Part shown: piece after piece, positions 33,826 through 43,544 of the stretch
How positions within the stretch are numbered: the first letter of the stretch is position 1
Layout of the letters: each line of letters opens with the position of its first letter
From: Corynebacterium glaucum
GTDB lineage: Bacteria > Actinomycetota > Actinomycetes > Mycobacteriales > Mycobacteriaceae
Assembly: GCF_030408855.1 (NCBI RefSeq)
Contig: NZ_CP047358.1
Coordinates: forward strand, 1,860,001 to 1,924,000
DNA length: 64,000 nt
Reading direction: 5' to 3'
The notes under the pieces: generated by a model
Seen by the model: only the letters and a program-made list of their open reading frames with translations
Database searches by the model: none
Told to the model about the DNA's origin: nothing
Position numbers and translations under genes: made by a program

Positions 33826-35640
33826 TTAGCGTTGGTACAGCTTGTCGATGTCGTCCTTGAAGCGCTCGAAGACAACGTTGCGCTTGACCTTCATGGTCGG
33901 GGTGATTTCGTCGTTCTGCTCGCTCAGATCGCGGTCCAAAATGCGGAACTTTTTGATCGCCTCAGCGCGCGATACGGTGGCGTTGGCCATGTTGATCGCG
34001 TCCTGAACCTCGGCGCGCAGGGCCGGATCTTGCACAACTTCGGCGGTCTTACGATTGGCCGGGATGTTGTGGTTCGCCTTCCAGCGCTTCAGCTCCTCCT
34101 CATCCAGCGTCACCAGCACACCGACGAACGGCTTGCCGTCGCCGACCACCAGCGCATTGGAGATCAGCGGGTCTTGGCGGATGATTTCCTCCATCGGCCC
34201 GGGCGAGACGTTCTTGCCGCCGGCGGTGACAATCAGGTCCTTCTTGCGGCCGGTGATGCGCACGTAGCCGTCGTCATCGATCTCGCCGAGGTCGCCGGAG
34301 TTGAACCAGCCGTCAGTGAACGCTTCTTCGGTGGCTTGCGGGTTGTTCCAATACTTCGTGAACACGCCGGGGCCCTTGAACTCGATCTCACCGTCCTCGT
34401 TGATGCGGGCGGAGTAGCCGTTCACCGGCCGACCGACGGTGCCGACCTTATTGGCGTGCTTGTTGTTCACGCAGGATGCGGCGCAGGTTTCGGTGAGTCC
34501 ATAGCCCTCGTAAATGGGCACGCCCATGCCGCGGAAGAAGTGCGACAGATCCGAGCTCATCGCGGACCCGCCGGTGATGCCGTACCAGACTGAGCCGCCG
34601 ATGCCGTCTTTGATCTTGGAGTAGACGAGCCGCTCAAACATCTTCACCTTGGCTTTTTGCACTCGCGACGGGCCTTCTTCGGTGTCCAGCGCCTGGGAGT
34701 ACTCGATCGCGGCGCGCTCCGCCTCCAAAAAGACACGTTTGCCAATCGCGGACCCGTCGGCGGCCTTGTTGTACGCGGCCTCGCGCACCTTCTCAAACAC
34801 GCGCGGCACGCCGAGCACCAGGTTCGGACGCACACGCTGCAACTCCACGGACAGCGTCGACGTGTCAGACCAGTGCGACTGCGTCATCCCCACTATCGAA
34901 CACGCGATGGACACTGCGCGTTGCAGAACGTGCGCGAGCGGCAGGAACGTCACCACGCGGTTGCCGGGCTGCGCCACCTTGCCAATCTCGTTCTCAAGCA
35001 GCGCGTTGCACTGGTACGCCCAGTTGCCGTGCGTCAGCTCCACACCCTTTGGCCGGCCGGTGGTGCCGGAGGTGTACACGATCGAGGCGAGGTCGGAGTG
35101 GGTAAGCGTCTGCCACCTGTCGTCGATAAGCTTTTGCTCAACATCTCGACCTTCGAACTTGATGGTTTCCACTCCGGCCGAGTTGAACTCGTAGAGCCGT
35201 TCGAGCTTCGCATCGCCATACCCGCTGAGAAACGGCGTGAGCAGCTCGGTGTGGTCGCGGGTTTCGGCGAACGCGATTTTCGCGCCGGAATCCTCCAAAA
35301 TCCACTGGATCTGGTGCAGCGAGGACGACGGATACACCGGCACCGTCACCGCGCCGGCGGCCCAGATGGCAAAGTCCATGAGCTGCCACTCGTAGCGTGT
35401 GTTGGACAGGATGGCCACGCGATCGCCCCGCTCTACACCTGCGTTGATCAGGCCCTTTGCCACGTCGTACACCTCGGTGAGGAACTCGCCGGCGGTCACG
35501 TTCACCCACTCGTAGTTGCGGGGGCGGGAAAAGAGGACGATGTGCGGCTGGGTTTGGCAGAGGGTGATCAGGCGGCGGATGCAATTGTCCCGATCGGTCA
35601 GCGTGAACCCGAGCTCGGTGGTGCAGGACTTTGACGGCAT
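33826..35640 (-). CDS. fadD15: Long-chain fatty-acid-CoA ligase
   Basis: A 604-residue adenylate-forming enzyme activating fatty acids to acyl-CoA. AMP-binding motif YTSGTTGRPKGVELTH, then GYGLTETCAASCVN, the hinge region GWFNSGDLGEIDDDGYVRITGRKKDLI and the catalytic Lys region AIKKFRILDR. It is similar to FadD15-type ligases of mycolic-acid bacteria. A GTG at 35649 adds three residues. The start lies 44 bp from the divergent malQ start. Confidence 0.93.
   Translation of the reverse strand: MPSKSCTTELGFTLTDRDNCIRRLITLCQTQPHIVLFSRPRNYEWVNVTAGEFLTEVYDVAKGLINAGVERGDRVAILSNTRYEWQLMDFAIWAAGAVTVPVYPSSSLHQIQWILEDSGAKIAFAETRDHTELLTPFLSGYGDAKLERLYEFNSAGVETIKFEGRDVEQKLIDDRWQTLTHSDLASIVYTSGTTGRPKGVELTHGNWAYQCNALLENEIGKVAQPGNRVVTFLPLAHVLQRAVSIACSIVGMTQSHWSDTSTLSVELQRVRPNLVLGVPRVFEKVREAAYNKAADGSAIGKRVFLEAERAAIEYSQALDTEEGPSRVQKAKVKMFERLVYSKIKDGIGGSVWYGITGGSAMSSDLSHFFRGMGVPIYEGYGLTETCAASCVNNKHANKVGTVGRPVNGYSARINEDGEIEFKGPGVFTKYWNNPQATEEAFTDGWFNSGDLGEIDDDGYVRITGRKKDLIVTAGGKNVSPGPMEEIIRQDPLISNALVVGDGKPFVGVLVTLDEEELKRWKANHNIPANRKTAEVVQDPALRAEVQDAINMANATVSRAEAIKKFRILDRDLSEQNDEITPTMKVKRNVVFERFKDDIDKLYQR
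35121..35131 (+). repeat. CGTCGATAAGC element, copy 13
   Basis: Inside fadD15; antisense Leu-Ile-Asp; followed by TTTT-GCTC. Confidence 0.85.
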
Positions 35641-35683
35641 GGGGGCCACCTTACCGCGTGCTGTGGCAGAATTGCCTTCTGTG

Positions 35684-37822
35684 ATGAACGGGGAACTCCT
35701 GCTGCAACTGGCCGAGGCATACGGCCTCGGTACCAGCTACCGCGCCTCGAATGGCCTGATCACTGCGCCTCCCGAGACGTCGTATGTGAAGTTGCTGCGA
35801 GCTTTGGGCGTCTCGCTTGACGACGAACCGGGCGACGAGGAACTTCAATTCCACCTGCAAGCCCGCCGAGCGGAGTTTGCCACCCGTCCCCTCCCTCCGT
35901 GCGTGGTCGCGACCGCCGGCTACGAGAAGCACTTCAACGTGCACGTGCACGACGGCCATTACGCGCACTGCTGGATCAAGCTTGAGGACGGCTCCTCGCG
36001 CGACGCGTACCAGGACGAGAACTGGACCCCGCCGTTTACCGCGGATGACGGTGTGACCTGGGGCGAGGCGACGTTCCACGTGCCGGGCGACCTGCCAATC
36101 GGCTGGCATGAGCTGCACCTGGAATCCGATGATTTGGATGAGGTGTGCACGCTGATCGTTGTGCCCGAGGTGTTGGAGACCAACCAGGAGTACATCCAGC
36201 ACCCGGTGTGGGGCGTGATGGCGCAGCTGTACTCGGTGCGCTCGGAGGAGTCCTGGGGCATCGGCGACTTCAACGATCTAGGCCGCCTTGCGGAGATCGT
36301 CGCGGCGGAGGGCGCAGACTTCCTCCAGATCAACCCGGTGCACGCCGCACAGCCGGTCCCGCCGGTGGAGGACTCCCCGTACCTGCCAACGTCGCGCCGG
36401 TTTGTGAACCCGATCTACATCTCTGTCGAAGCGGTGCCGGAATTTCGGCGGCTTTCAAGCCACGTGCGGGTGCAGATCATGGAGCTGGCCAAGCCGCTCA
36501 AGCGAATGAACCGCACCGCCGAGCCGCTGGACCGCGACACGATTTTCCGGGTCAAGCTGACCGTGCTGCGCGAACTGTTTTTCCTGTCCATGTCGGACGA
36601 GGCCCGCGCAAACGACTTCGAGATGTTCGTCGAAGATGAAGGCGAGGGCCTGGAGGAGTTCGCGCGCTGGTGCGCTCAGCAGGCCGTGGAGACGGAATTG
36701 AGCCGCCACGCTGGGCCGCAAGAGCTCGACGAGCTCACCCAGTTCTACATGTGGCTGCAGTTCATTGCCGACGAGCAGCGCCGCATCGCCCAAGAGCGCG
36801 CGGAGGCTGCGGGCATGAAGATCGGAATTATGACGGACCTCGCGGTGGGTATCCACCCTGGCGGTGCCGACGCGCACGCGCTTCGCGACGTGCTGGTGGC
36901 CGATGCCTCCGTCGGTGCCCCGCCGGACCAGTACTCCCAGCAGGGCCAGGACTGGTCGCAGCCGCCGTGGAACCCGCAAAAGCTCGCCGAGGCCGGCTAC
37001 GGCCCGTGGCGCGATCTGCTCCGCACGGTGCTGCGCCACTCCGGAGGCGTGCGCGTGGACCACATCTTGGGCCTTTTCCGCCTGTTCTGGCTACCGCGAA
37101 TGGATTCTCCTGCCGAGGGCGCGTACATGAACTACGACCACGAGGCGATGGTCGGTGTGCTCGCGCTCGAGGCGCAGCGCGCCGGTGCCGTGGTGGTCGG
37201 CGAGGACCTGGGCACCTTTGAGCCGTGGGTGCAGGAGGTGTTGCGCGACAAAGGCATCCTGGGCACGACGGTGCTGTGGTTCGAGTCGACCCCGTGGGAC
37301 AACTCGCCGCTGCCGTCCGAGCAGTACCGCAACCTCTCGCTCACGGCCGTGGGCACACACGACCTGCCTCCGACCGCGGGGTACATGAAGGGCGCGCACA
37401 ACGAGCTGCGCCACGAACTCGGCTTGGTGCAGGAGAGCCTGGACGAGCTCAACGCCAACGACGCGGTGTGGATCAGCCAGGTGCTGGCCCACGCCCAGGC
37501 AGAGGGCGCATTCAAAGGCACGTCGGCAGCGGATCTTGACTTCATGAACCGCGACCTCGGCGAGTACGGCGATGTCAACGCACTGCTGATCGGGCTTACC
37601 CGCTTCATTGCTTCCACCCCGTCCGCGATGACGTGCACCAACCTAGTGGACATGGTGGGTGATGAGCGGATTCAGAACCAGCCTGGCACGAACTCGGAGC
37701 AGTACGAGAACTGGTGCATTCCGCTTACCGACGCCCAGGGCAACCCCGTTCTTCTCGAACATCTGAAAGAGATGGAGCTGTTTCACCGGGTGGCTGAGGC
37801 TTCACGCCGCCCGGGCCAGTAG
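35684..37822 (+). CDS. malQ: 4-alpha-glucanotransferase (amylomaltase)
   Basis: A 712-residue GH77 enzyme that rearranges maltodextrins. An N-terminal actinobacterial domain (about 1-170) is followed by the catalytic barrel: WGIGDFNDLGRLAEIVAAEGADFLQINPVH (in part), LAVGIHPGGADAH, VRVDHILGLFRLFWLP with the nucleophile Asp, VVGEDLGTFEPWV with the acid/base Glu, and THDLPPTAGY. The ATG at 35684 (or the GTG one codon earlier) was chosen because a longer frame would run into fadD15. With treS and mak it forms part of the alpha-glucan/trehalose network. Confidence 0.93.
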   Translation: MNGELLLQLAEAYGLGTSYRASNGLITAPPETSYVKLLRALGVSLDDEPGDEELQFHLQARRAEFATRPLPPCVVATAGYEKHFNVHVHDGHYAHCWIKLEDGSSRDAYQDENWTPPFTADDGVTWGEATFHVPGDLPIGWHELHLESDDLDEVCTLIVVPEVLETNQEYIQHPVWGVMAQLYSVRSEESWGIGDFNDLGRLAEIVAAEGADFLQINPVHAAQPVPPVEDSPYLPTSRRFVNPIYISVEAVPEFRRLSSHVRVQIMELAKPLKRMNRTAEPLDRDTIFRVKLTVLRELFFLSMSDEARANDFEMFVEDEGEGLEEFARWCAQQAVETELSRHAGPQELDELTQFYMWLQFIADEQRRIAQERAEAAGMKIGIMTDLAVGIHPGGADAHALRDVLVADASVGAPPDQYSQQGQDWSQPPWNPQKLAEAGYGPWRDLLRTVLRHSGGVRVDHILGLFRLFWLPRMDSPAEGAYMNYDHEAMVGVLALEAQRAGAVVVGEDLGTFEPWVQEVLRDKGILGTTVLWFESTPWDNSPLPSEQYRNLSLTAVGTHDLPPTAGYMKGAHNELRHELGLVQESLDELNANDAVWISQVLAHAQAEGAFKGTSAADLDFMNRDLGEYGDVNALLIGLTRFIASTPSAMTCTNLVDMVGDERIQNQPGTNSEQYENWCIPLTDAQGNPVLLEHLKEMELFHRVAEASRRPGQ

Positions 37823-37869
37823 AGGCAATTTGGGGCTGAGGCGATGGGGCGATGGGAAAAGGGGTGTGC

Positions 37870-38010
37870 CTACAGCGCACCCACGATCGCGGCGACGATG
37901 ACGAGGCCGATGAGGACCCACATCACCTGGGTAACCAGGGATTTGGGGTACTTGCGCTTCGATTTGGGCAGCCGCTGATCTTGCCGCCGCAGCTCCTCCG
38001 GGTTAGCCAT
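37870..38010 (-). CDS. Small membrane protein of 46 residues
   Basis: A basic N-terminus (ELRRQDQRLPKSKRKYPKS) followed by a single membrane helix (VMWVLIGLVIVAAIVGAL) ending at the C-terminus. The ATG overlaps the TAA of the upstream 49-residue gene (ATGGCTAA), so the two are translationally coupled. Function unknown; it could be a subunit or regulator linked to the protease gene upstream. Confidence 0.7.
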   Translation of the reverse strand: MANPEELRRQDQRLPKSKRKYPKSLVTQVMWVLIGLVIVAAIVGAL

Positions 38011-38152
38011 GGTTGTTCATGGTAGCCCACCGGTTGGCTACCCAATCCACCATCTTCAATCCCAGCCAGGCCACGACACCGGCTGGCGGCAGCGCTGCGA
38101 GGAGAATGATCGGCAGCTGCAGCCAGGGGCTAAGTCCAACGAGCCACGACAT
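38003..38152 (-). CDS. Small membrane protein of 49 residues
   Basis: MSWLVGLSPWLQ begins a hydrophobic helix (LPIILLAALPPAGVVAWLGL), followed by a short Trp-containing tail (MVDWVANRWATMNN). It lies between the S1 protease gene and the 46-residue membrane protein gene, with overlap to the latter. No family recognised. Confidence 0.65.
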   Translation of the reverse strand: MSWLVGLSPWLQLPIILLAALPPAGVVAWLGLKMVDWVANRWATMNNHG

Positions 38153-38168
38153 AGTTGCTCCCCCGCCG

Positions 38169-39125
38169 CTACAGCGACTTCGCACGCAGGTCGAGCACCG
38201 TGCCCACGAGCGGAATCAGCCCGATGATTGCAGAGATGACCATGACCGCGATCTCCGCAACGACGAACCGCATCGTGTCGGTGTTCGGAGTTTCTGGCTG
38301 CTCCGCGACGCGCACCACCGGCTCAGCACCACGTTCCACTGCTGGCACCTCCGGGGGCAATTCAGGCTCGTCCGCTGGCGCGGTCTCGCGGTGCAGGCGA
38401 TGAAGTTGGCTCTTGAACCACTCCTCGAGCTGGTGCTTCGAGTGGAGGTTGCCGTTCTGCAGCGTGCTCGCGCGCTCCACGTAAAAACGCTGCGCACCGG
38501 GGCTCACGGTGAGTTCGTTGTGTCCGGACAGCACTCCAACGACCCCTTTGCCTGGAACGAACACCGGCCCGCCGGAGTCGCCGTCTTTCGGCCACCCCGG
38601 GGTGTCGAAGAAGAGCGACTGCTCGACGTTGCCCAGGTAGATGCCGCACGACGGGGTCTCGGTCGCGTTGTGGGACGCGAAGCCGTAGTAGCAGACCTGG
38701 TCGCCGGAGACGATCGAACTCGACGGCACCGCTGCACCGCCGAAGCGGTTCTCCTCAACAACCACGCTGTCGTACCACTCGATCACGCCGAAGTCGTTAG
38801 AAGACTCCCGGGTTTCAAACTGCGGGCTGGGCGAGAACTTCCCGGCCGGGTCGGCCATACGGTTGCCTGCAGCGTCTGTGAGGTACACCTCAGCTCCCTC
38901 GATGCCGCAGTGCGCGGCGGTGAAGCTGGTCTGCGCACCCGGCACGTTGTGGCCGATGGTGCAGGTCTTGAACTGCGAGCCAACGTCGATGGCGATCTTG
39001 CCGCCCTGGCGAGCTACCGCAGGCTCGGCAGGCGCGCCGGCAGCGGGGGTGGCAAGCACCGATTGACCGGCAAGCATGCAAGTGGCAAGGCCGATGAGCA
39101 GGGAGCGAGTGCGGGCGCGCGTCAT
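38169..39125 (-). CDS. Secreted S1 (trypsin-like) serine protease with C-terminal membrane anchor
   Basis: A 318-residue protein. Signal peptide (LLIGLATCMLAGQSVLATPAAGA in part), then a chymotrypsin-fold domain with catalytic His72 (SFTAAHCG), Asp111 (SSNDFGVIEW) and Ser184 (KDGDSGGPVF). Cysteine pairs suggest two disulfides. After a Pro/Glu-rich linker a C-terminal hydrophobic helix (VVAEIAVMVISAIIGLIPLVG) could tether it to the membrane. Two tiny membrane protein genes follow at once and may form a complex with it (inference). Confidence 0.88.
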   Translation of the reverse strand: MTRARTRSLLIGLATCMLAGQSVLATPAAGAPAEPAVARQGGKIAIDVGSQFKTCTIGHNVPGAQTSFTAAHCGIEGAEVYLTDAAGNRMADPAGKFSPSPQFETRESSNDFGVIEWYDSVVVEENRFGGAAVPSSSIVSGDQVCYYGFASHNATETPSCGIYLGNVEQSLFFDTPGWPKDGDSGGPVFVPGKGVVGVLSGHNELTVSPGAQRFYVERASTLQNGNLHSKHQLEEWFKSQLHRLHRETAPADEPELPPEVPAVERGAEPVVRVAEQPETPNTDTMRFVVAEIAVMVISAIIGLIPLVGTVLDLRAKSL

Positions 39126-39185
39126 GATGAAGATCCTTCGAGTCCGGAGAGACCTTTGGGATCCTAATGAATCTCGTCCCCTGCG

Positions 39186-39226
39186 TCTACGCCAGATCTA
39201 CCCCAGGTCTACGCCAGATCCACGCC
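39186..39226. repeat. Short direct repeat at the end of the M3 peptidase gene
   Basis: TCTACGCCAGATC and close variants occur three times across the stop codon of the peptidase gene and the following gap. It looks like slippage-type duplication. Confidence 0.45.
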
Positions 39227-41167
39227 AGCAAGGCCGCGACGCACCAGCAGCGGCCGGGTGTCCTTGCCGCGACCGCGGAACGCGGTGTACGCCTCGGTGT
39301 AATCCTTCGACGCGCCGACTGACAAGATCGTGTCGCGGAAGCGCTGCCCGATCTCGCGGCCGATACCCACCTCCTGCACCAGCTCGAAGCCGTCGGCATC
39401 GAGCGCCTCGGCCCACAGGTAGGAGTAGTAGCCCGCTGAGTATCCGCCGCCGAAGACGTGGTTGAACCATGACGACCGGTAGCGCGGCTCCAGGCCCTCC
39501 ACATCCAGGCCGACCTCCCGCAGCGCCTCGGCTTCGAACGCGTCAATGTCCTCCGGCACCTCGTCCTCCAACGAGTGCCACGCCAGATCGATCGCGGCCG
39601 CGGCGAGGTACTCCGCGGTGTCGAATCCTTGCCCGAACTGGCGCGACGCGCGCACCGCCTCGAGCAGCTCGTCCGGAATCACTTCCCCAGTGTCCACGTG
39701 GCGCGCGTAATTGCGCACGATCTCGGGCGCGAACGCGTAGTTCTCGTTGATCTGCGAAGGAAACTCCACCCAGTCGCGTGGCACGTTCGTACCCGACAAT
39801 GACGGGTAGCGCACGTCAGACAGCAGCCCGTGCAGGGCGTGGCCGAACTCGTGGAAGACGGTGGTCACCTCGTCGATAGTCAAAAGCTCCGAGGACAGCG
39901 ACATCACATTGACCACCACCGGGCGGGTGCCGCGTAGGTGCGACTGGTCGACGAAGGAGCTCATCCACGCACCGCCGCGTTTCGACGACCGCGCGTGGTA
40001 GTCCGTGAGCAGCAACCCGATCCCCGTGCCGTCGGCCTCTTTCACCTCCCAGACATCGACGTCGTCCCGGTATGCGCGCAGATCCTTGCGCCGCGCAACC
40101 GTGATGCCGTAGAGCAGGTTCGCGGCGTAAAAGGCGCCGTCGACAAGCACTTGCTCAAGCGGGAAGTACTTGCGAAGCTCCGCCTCATCGACCGAGAGCT
40201 CCTCCTCCCGGCGGCGGGCCTGCCAGTAAGGCCAATCCGCACCGTCGAGCTCCTCGCCCGCGAGCTCCGAGGCGAGTTTGCGCTCCATCTCGGCGTTCGC
40301 CGCGGCGGCAGGTGCGAGATCGGCGATCAACGCGCGCGCGGCAGCGGCACTGCCAGCAGTTTCCTCCGCAATGACGTAGTCCGCGTGCGAGGCGAACCCG
40401 AGCAGCTGCGCGCGCTCCTTGCGCAGCCGGGCGGACTCGACAATCAGCTCGCGGTTGGACTCGATGCCGCGGGCACGCGAGGCGTCGAAAAGCTTGCGCC
40501 GCGATTCCGGCCGCTCGAGCTGGGCTTGGAGTGCTTGGGTGGTGGGCAGCTCGATCGGCACGATGAAGCGATCGCCCTCGCGGTAGGCCTCGAGCTGTTG
40601 CTCGCTCAGGCCCGCGAGCTCCTCGCGCGTGAATTCCACCGCGAGCGCCTGCGTGTCCGCGAGTAAGTTGCGCCCGAAGCGCTCCGACAGCTCAGAGAGC
40701 CGCTGATTGATCTCCTGCAGCCGAGTCTTGCCCGCGGTGTCCAGATTCGCCCCGCGGCGCTCAAATTGGCGCAGTGTGCGCTCGTGCAGCCGCTGCGACT
40801 CCTCGTCCGCCGGCACATCGAGCTCACGCAGCCGGCGGTAGAGTTCCTCGTTCTGGTAGATCGAGTCGGTGTGCGCGGACAGCTTCGGCACAATCGCGTC
40901 CGCGACCCGGTCAAACTCCTCGGTCGCGTCGGTGCCCTGCAGGTTGAAGAACCAGTTGCGCACCCGCTCCAGGTCCGTGCCTGAGCATTCAAACGCCTCC
41001 ATCGTGTTCGCCCACGTCGGCTGCTCCTCAGTGGTGATGGCGGAGATCTCGCGCGCGTGCTCCGCCAACGCGTGTTCAAAAGCCTCCTCGACGTGCGACA
41101 ACTCGATCGCTGCGAAGTCGGGCAGTTGATAGGGCAGGCCGGAGGGAGCAAGCAACGGGTTCGTCAT
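39209..41167 (-). CDS. M3 family metallopeptidase (dipeptidyl carboxypeptidase/oligopeptidase A-like)
   Basis: A 652-residue cytoplasmic zinc peptidase. The HExxH site is in VFHEFGHALHGLLSD (about residue 437), and the third ligand region WVEFPSQINENYA follows. The conserved GGYSAGYYSYLWAEALDAD is near the C-terminus. The N-terminal helical domain is complete. It degrades oligopeptides. The short repeated DNA motif at its end overlaps the stop codon. Confidence 0.93.
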   Translation of the reverse strand: MTNPLLAPSGLPYQLPDFAAIELSHVEEAFEHALAEHAREISAITTEEQPTWANTMEAFECSGTDLERVRNWFFNLQGTDATEEFDRVADAIVPKLSAHTDSIYQNEELYRRLRELDVPADEESQRLHERTLRQFERRGANLDTAGKTRLQEINQRLSELSERFGRNLLADTQALAVEFTREELAGLSEQQLEAYREGDRFIVPIELPTTQALQAQLERPESRRKLFDASRARGIESNRELIVESARLRKERAQLLGFASHADYVIAEETAGSAAAARALIADLAPAAAANAEMERKLASELAGEELDGADWPYWQARRREEELSVDEAELRKYFPLEQVLVDGAFYAANLLYGITVARRKDLRAYRDDVDVWEVKEADGTGIGLLLTDYHARSSKRGGAWMSSFVDQSHLRGTRPVVVNVMSLSSELLTIDEVTTVFHEFGHALHGLLSDVRYPSLSGTNVPRDWVEFPSQINENYAFAPEIVRNYARHVDTGEVIPDELLEAVRASRQFGQGFDTAEYLAAAAIDLAWHSLEDEVPEDIDAFEAEALREVGLDVEGLEPRYRSSWFNHVFGGGYSAGYYSYLWAEALDADGFELVQEVGIGREIGQRFRDTILSVGASKDYTEAYTAFRGRGKDTRPLLVRRGLAGVDLA

Positions 41168-41199
41168 GGCGACAACTGTATCCCGTTAGGATTGGCCCC

Positions 41200-42447
41200 A
41201 TGCCGACTGCCGAAGTCACTTGCCCCGCCGGCACCATCGTCGGTACCACCGACGGCACCACAAGCGGCGATGTCCGCCACTTCCACTCCATCAGGTACTC
41301 ACGGTTCGAGGGAGCCTTCGACGATCCGCGCCCCGCAGAGCAGGGATTGCTTATCGACGCCTCGGCCGAACGCCCCGGCACTCCCGCCCTGTCCATCACT
41401 GCCCCGGCGGATTCGAAGATGCTCACCGACCTGCCCGTGCTGGTGTATATCCACGGCGGGCGCTTCGAAACCGGCGACCACACCGAGACGTACTCCAACC
41501 CGGAAGGGTTTGCCCGCGAAGGCGTGATCCACGTGCGCGTGGGTTACCGCCTGAAATTCCCGGGGCTGCTGCAGTTCCCCACCGACCAGCCGACGCACTA
41601 CCGCGCCGTCGCCGACGTGCTGGAGGCGCTGGCCTGGGTGCAGCGCAATATCGAGGCGTTTGGCGGCGACCCGACGAACGTCACCGTCATGGGCCAGTCG
41701 GCGGGTGCGGCGATCGCGCTGTGGCTGTCCCGGCGCGACCACTACCGTGGCGAATTCCGCCGGGCGCTGGCGATGAGTCCGGTGTTTCCGCGCCGCGGCT
41801 TCCCAACGCGCAAGTGGGCGGCGCGCGGCGCGATCGGCAAACCGCTCACCCGCGACAGCCTCAACGCGCTGTTCGACTCCGACCGCGGCAAGTTCGACCG
41901 CGCCTACAAGCGCTTCCGCACCCAATACGTCACAGATATGGCGCTCGGGCCCCATCCGCTCGACACCGCGGAGCTTGCCGAGGTTCCGCTCGTAGTCACC
42001 GCCACGGACAAGGAGTTCTACAAGTCGGGCAAGGTTTACGACAGTACCGGACTCGGTCTTACGATGGCGCGCACGTTTGGCCCGCGGATGGACCTTCGCG
42101 GCGACGCCGCACGCGACTATCTCGCAGCGTTGAAGGAGCGAGACCGCCAGCACATTGCAGGCCAGCTCATCGGCGATTCGCTATGCCGCCGGTTTGCGGA
42201 CATGGTGGCAGAAGGCGCGCCGGGACCGGTGTGGCTCGCGGAACACACCGACACCTTCCACTCGCAGGACCTCACCCCGCTCTTCCGCGGCGCTTTGCAG
42301 CCGTGGTTGCTGGAGTTCGTGCGCAGCGGCGAGGTGGGCTGGCCGCGCTACGACGAAAACCGCACCGCCATCCGGCGTAACCGCGATGGCGCCGCCGAGA
42401 TAGTCACCGATCCGTTCGGATACCTGCGCGGCGCGTTCGAGTACTAG
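41200..42447 (+). CDS. Carboxylesterase (type B, alpha/beta hydrolase)
   Basis: A 415-residue carboxylesterase B family enzyme. The oxyanion region is LVYIHGGRFETGDH (about 81-94), the nucleophile elbow is VTVMGQSAGAAIAL (Ser167), and a late His occurs in AEHTDTFHSQDL. It is shorter than typical 500-residue members. No signal peptide, so it is intracellular. Substrate unknown. Divergent from the M3 peptidase with a 32-bp gap. A repeat element encodes GLLIDAS. Confidence 0.88.
   Translation: MPTAEVTCPAGTIVGTTDGTTSGDVRHFHSIRYSRFEGAFDDPRPAEQGLLIDASAERPGTPALSITAPADSKMLTDLPVLVYIHGGRFETGDHTETYSNPEGFAREGVIHVRVGYRLKFPGLLQFPTDQPTHYRAVADVLEALAWVQRNIEAFGGDPTNVTVMGQSAGAAIALWLSRRDHYRGEFRRALAMSPVFPRRGFPTRKWAARGAIGKPLTRDSLNALFDSDRGKFDRAYKRFRTQYVTDMALGPHPLDTAELAEVPLVVTATDKEFYKSGKVYDSTGLGLTMARTFGPRMDLRGDAARDYLAALKERDRQHIAGQLIGDSLCRRFADMVAEGAPGPVWLAEHTDTFHSQDLTPLFRGALQPWLLEFVRSGEVGWPRYDENRTAIRRNRDGAAEIVTDPFGYLRGAFEY
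41349..41359 (-). repeat. CGTCGATAAGC element, copy 14
   Basis: Inside the carboxylesterase gene; antisense to the element the gene reads Leu-Ile-Asp. Confidence 0.85.
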
Positions 42448-42456
42448 ACGTAGGCA

Positions 42457-42996
42457 CTAGACGTAAGCGCGGAGACCCGGCTGCGCCAGCTCTTCAACCA
42501 GCCAAGGCGAGAACACGAAGGGCGCGCTCTCTGCCGCGGCACGCAGCGTGGCGGGCACAACCCACGCCAGCGAGTCCACCTCGTCCGGGTTTGAGCCGAC
42601 TTGCGCGTCCGGACGCAGCTGCGCCACGTAGACGGGGCAGATCTCGTGCTCGACGATCCCGGAGGAATCCACCGCTCGGTAGCGGAAGTCCGTCACTGCG
42701 AGTTCTAAGCCGGCGATGTCCTCAGGCGCAATGCCTAGCTCGACCTGGGCGCGGCGGTACACCGCCTCCTCGGTCGCCTCACCCGGCGCGGGGTGGCCAC
42801 AGAAGGAATTCGTCCACACACCGGGCCACGTCAGCTTGCTCAGCGCGCGCCGCGTCATCAGCAGCTCGCCATCCGCGTTGAACAACCAGCACGAAAACGC
42901 CAGGTGCAGCGGGGTATCGGCGGTGTGCACCTCCGATTTGTTGGCGGTGCCGATGGCGTTGCCCAGATCGTCGACAAGCACTACCTGCTCGATCAA
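42457..42996 (-). CDS. idi: Isopentenyl-diphosphate delta-isomerase, type 1
   Basis: A 179-residue Nudix-fold isomerase converting IPP to DMAPP. NSFCGHPAPGEATEEAVYRRA carries the catalytic Cys and metal-binding His; LHLAFSCWLF and GIVEHEICPVYVA are further family blocks. A TTG start at 42996 overlaps the TGA of the upstream lipoprotein gene (TTGA) and fits family N-termini. A longer frame to 43050 is less likely. Confidence 0.92.
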   Translation of the reverse strand: MIEQVVLVDDLGNAIGTANKSEVHTADTPLHLAFSCWLFNADGELLMTRRALSKLTWPGVWTNSFCGHPAPGEATEEAVYRRAQVELGIAPEDIAGLELAVTDFRYRAVDSSGIVEHEICPVYVAQLRPDAQVGSNPDEVDSLAWVVPATLRAAAESAPFVFSPWLVEELAQPGLRAYV

Positions 42997-43544
42997 TTGT
43001 TCAAGTTCCCGTCGAAAGTAACGTTGCCGATGGTGAACTCCGCGTCCCACAGGCTGCCGGACGAGACATCGAAGGCGTACTTCACGTTCACGGTCGCAAG
43101 GGGGCCGAGTGGGCGGTCGAGGCCGACGATGTCAATGCCCGCCTTTTCGCTGTCGATAGGCTTGGCGGTTTGCATGTTGCCGCCGCCAGAGTTGTAGCGC
43201 AGCTCAGTCCGCAGTGCATCCGCCGGCAGCGGTGCCTCTGACTTGTTGGTCACCGCGACCACAACAACCGTGCCGCCGCCCGGTGCATACGAGGTGCCCT
43301 GCCACTTGTAGCTCAACTCCATCGCGGGGTCATCGACGCTCTGGCCCTGGATCTCGGTGCTGGTCGCCGGGGCAACTTCCTGCACCTCGAAGTGCTGCTC
43401 GGGCCGGCCGATTGTGCTGGTGACTTCCACCTCGTTCTCTGGCTGGGTTCCCATGCCTTCCGAGTTGTCGTCATCGACCGCGCCGCCGCAAGCAGCCAGC
43501 GGAAGAACAAGCGCAAGCACTGCGAGGGTGTGGCGGTGAGACAT
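42993..43544 (-). CDS. Lipoprotein, function unknown
   Basis: A 183-residue protein with a signal peptide ending in the lipobox LAAC (Cys19). An acidic linker leads to a beta-rich domain (TVVVVAVTNKSEAPLPADALRTELRY, LGPLATVNVKYAFDV) like the DUF4352/immunoglobulin-like telokin folds found in secreted lipoproteins. Translation is coupled to idi downstream. Anchored outside the membrane; no catalytic motif. Confidence 0.82.
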   Translation of the reverse strand: MSHRHTLAVLALVLPLAACGGAVDDDNSEGMGTQPENEVEVTSTIGRPEQHFEVQEVAPATSTEIQGQSVDDPAMELSYKWQGTSYAPGGGTVVVVAVTNKSEAPLPADALRTELRYNSGGGNMQTAKPIDSEKAGIDIVGLDRPLGPLATVNVKYAFDVSSGSLWDAEFTIGNVTFDGNLNN

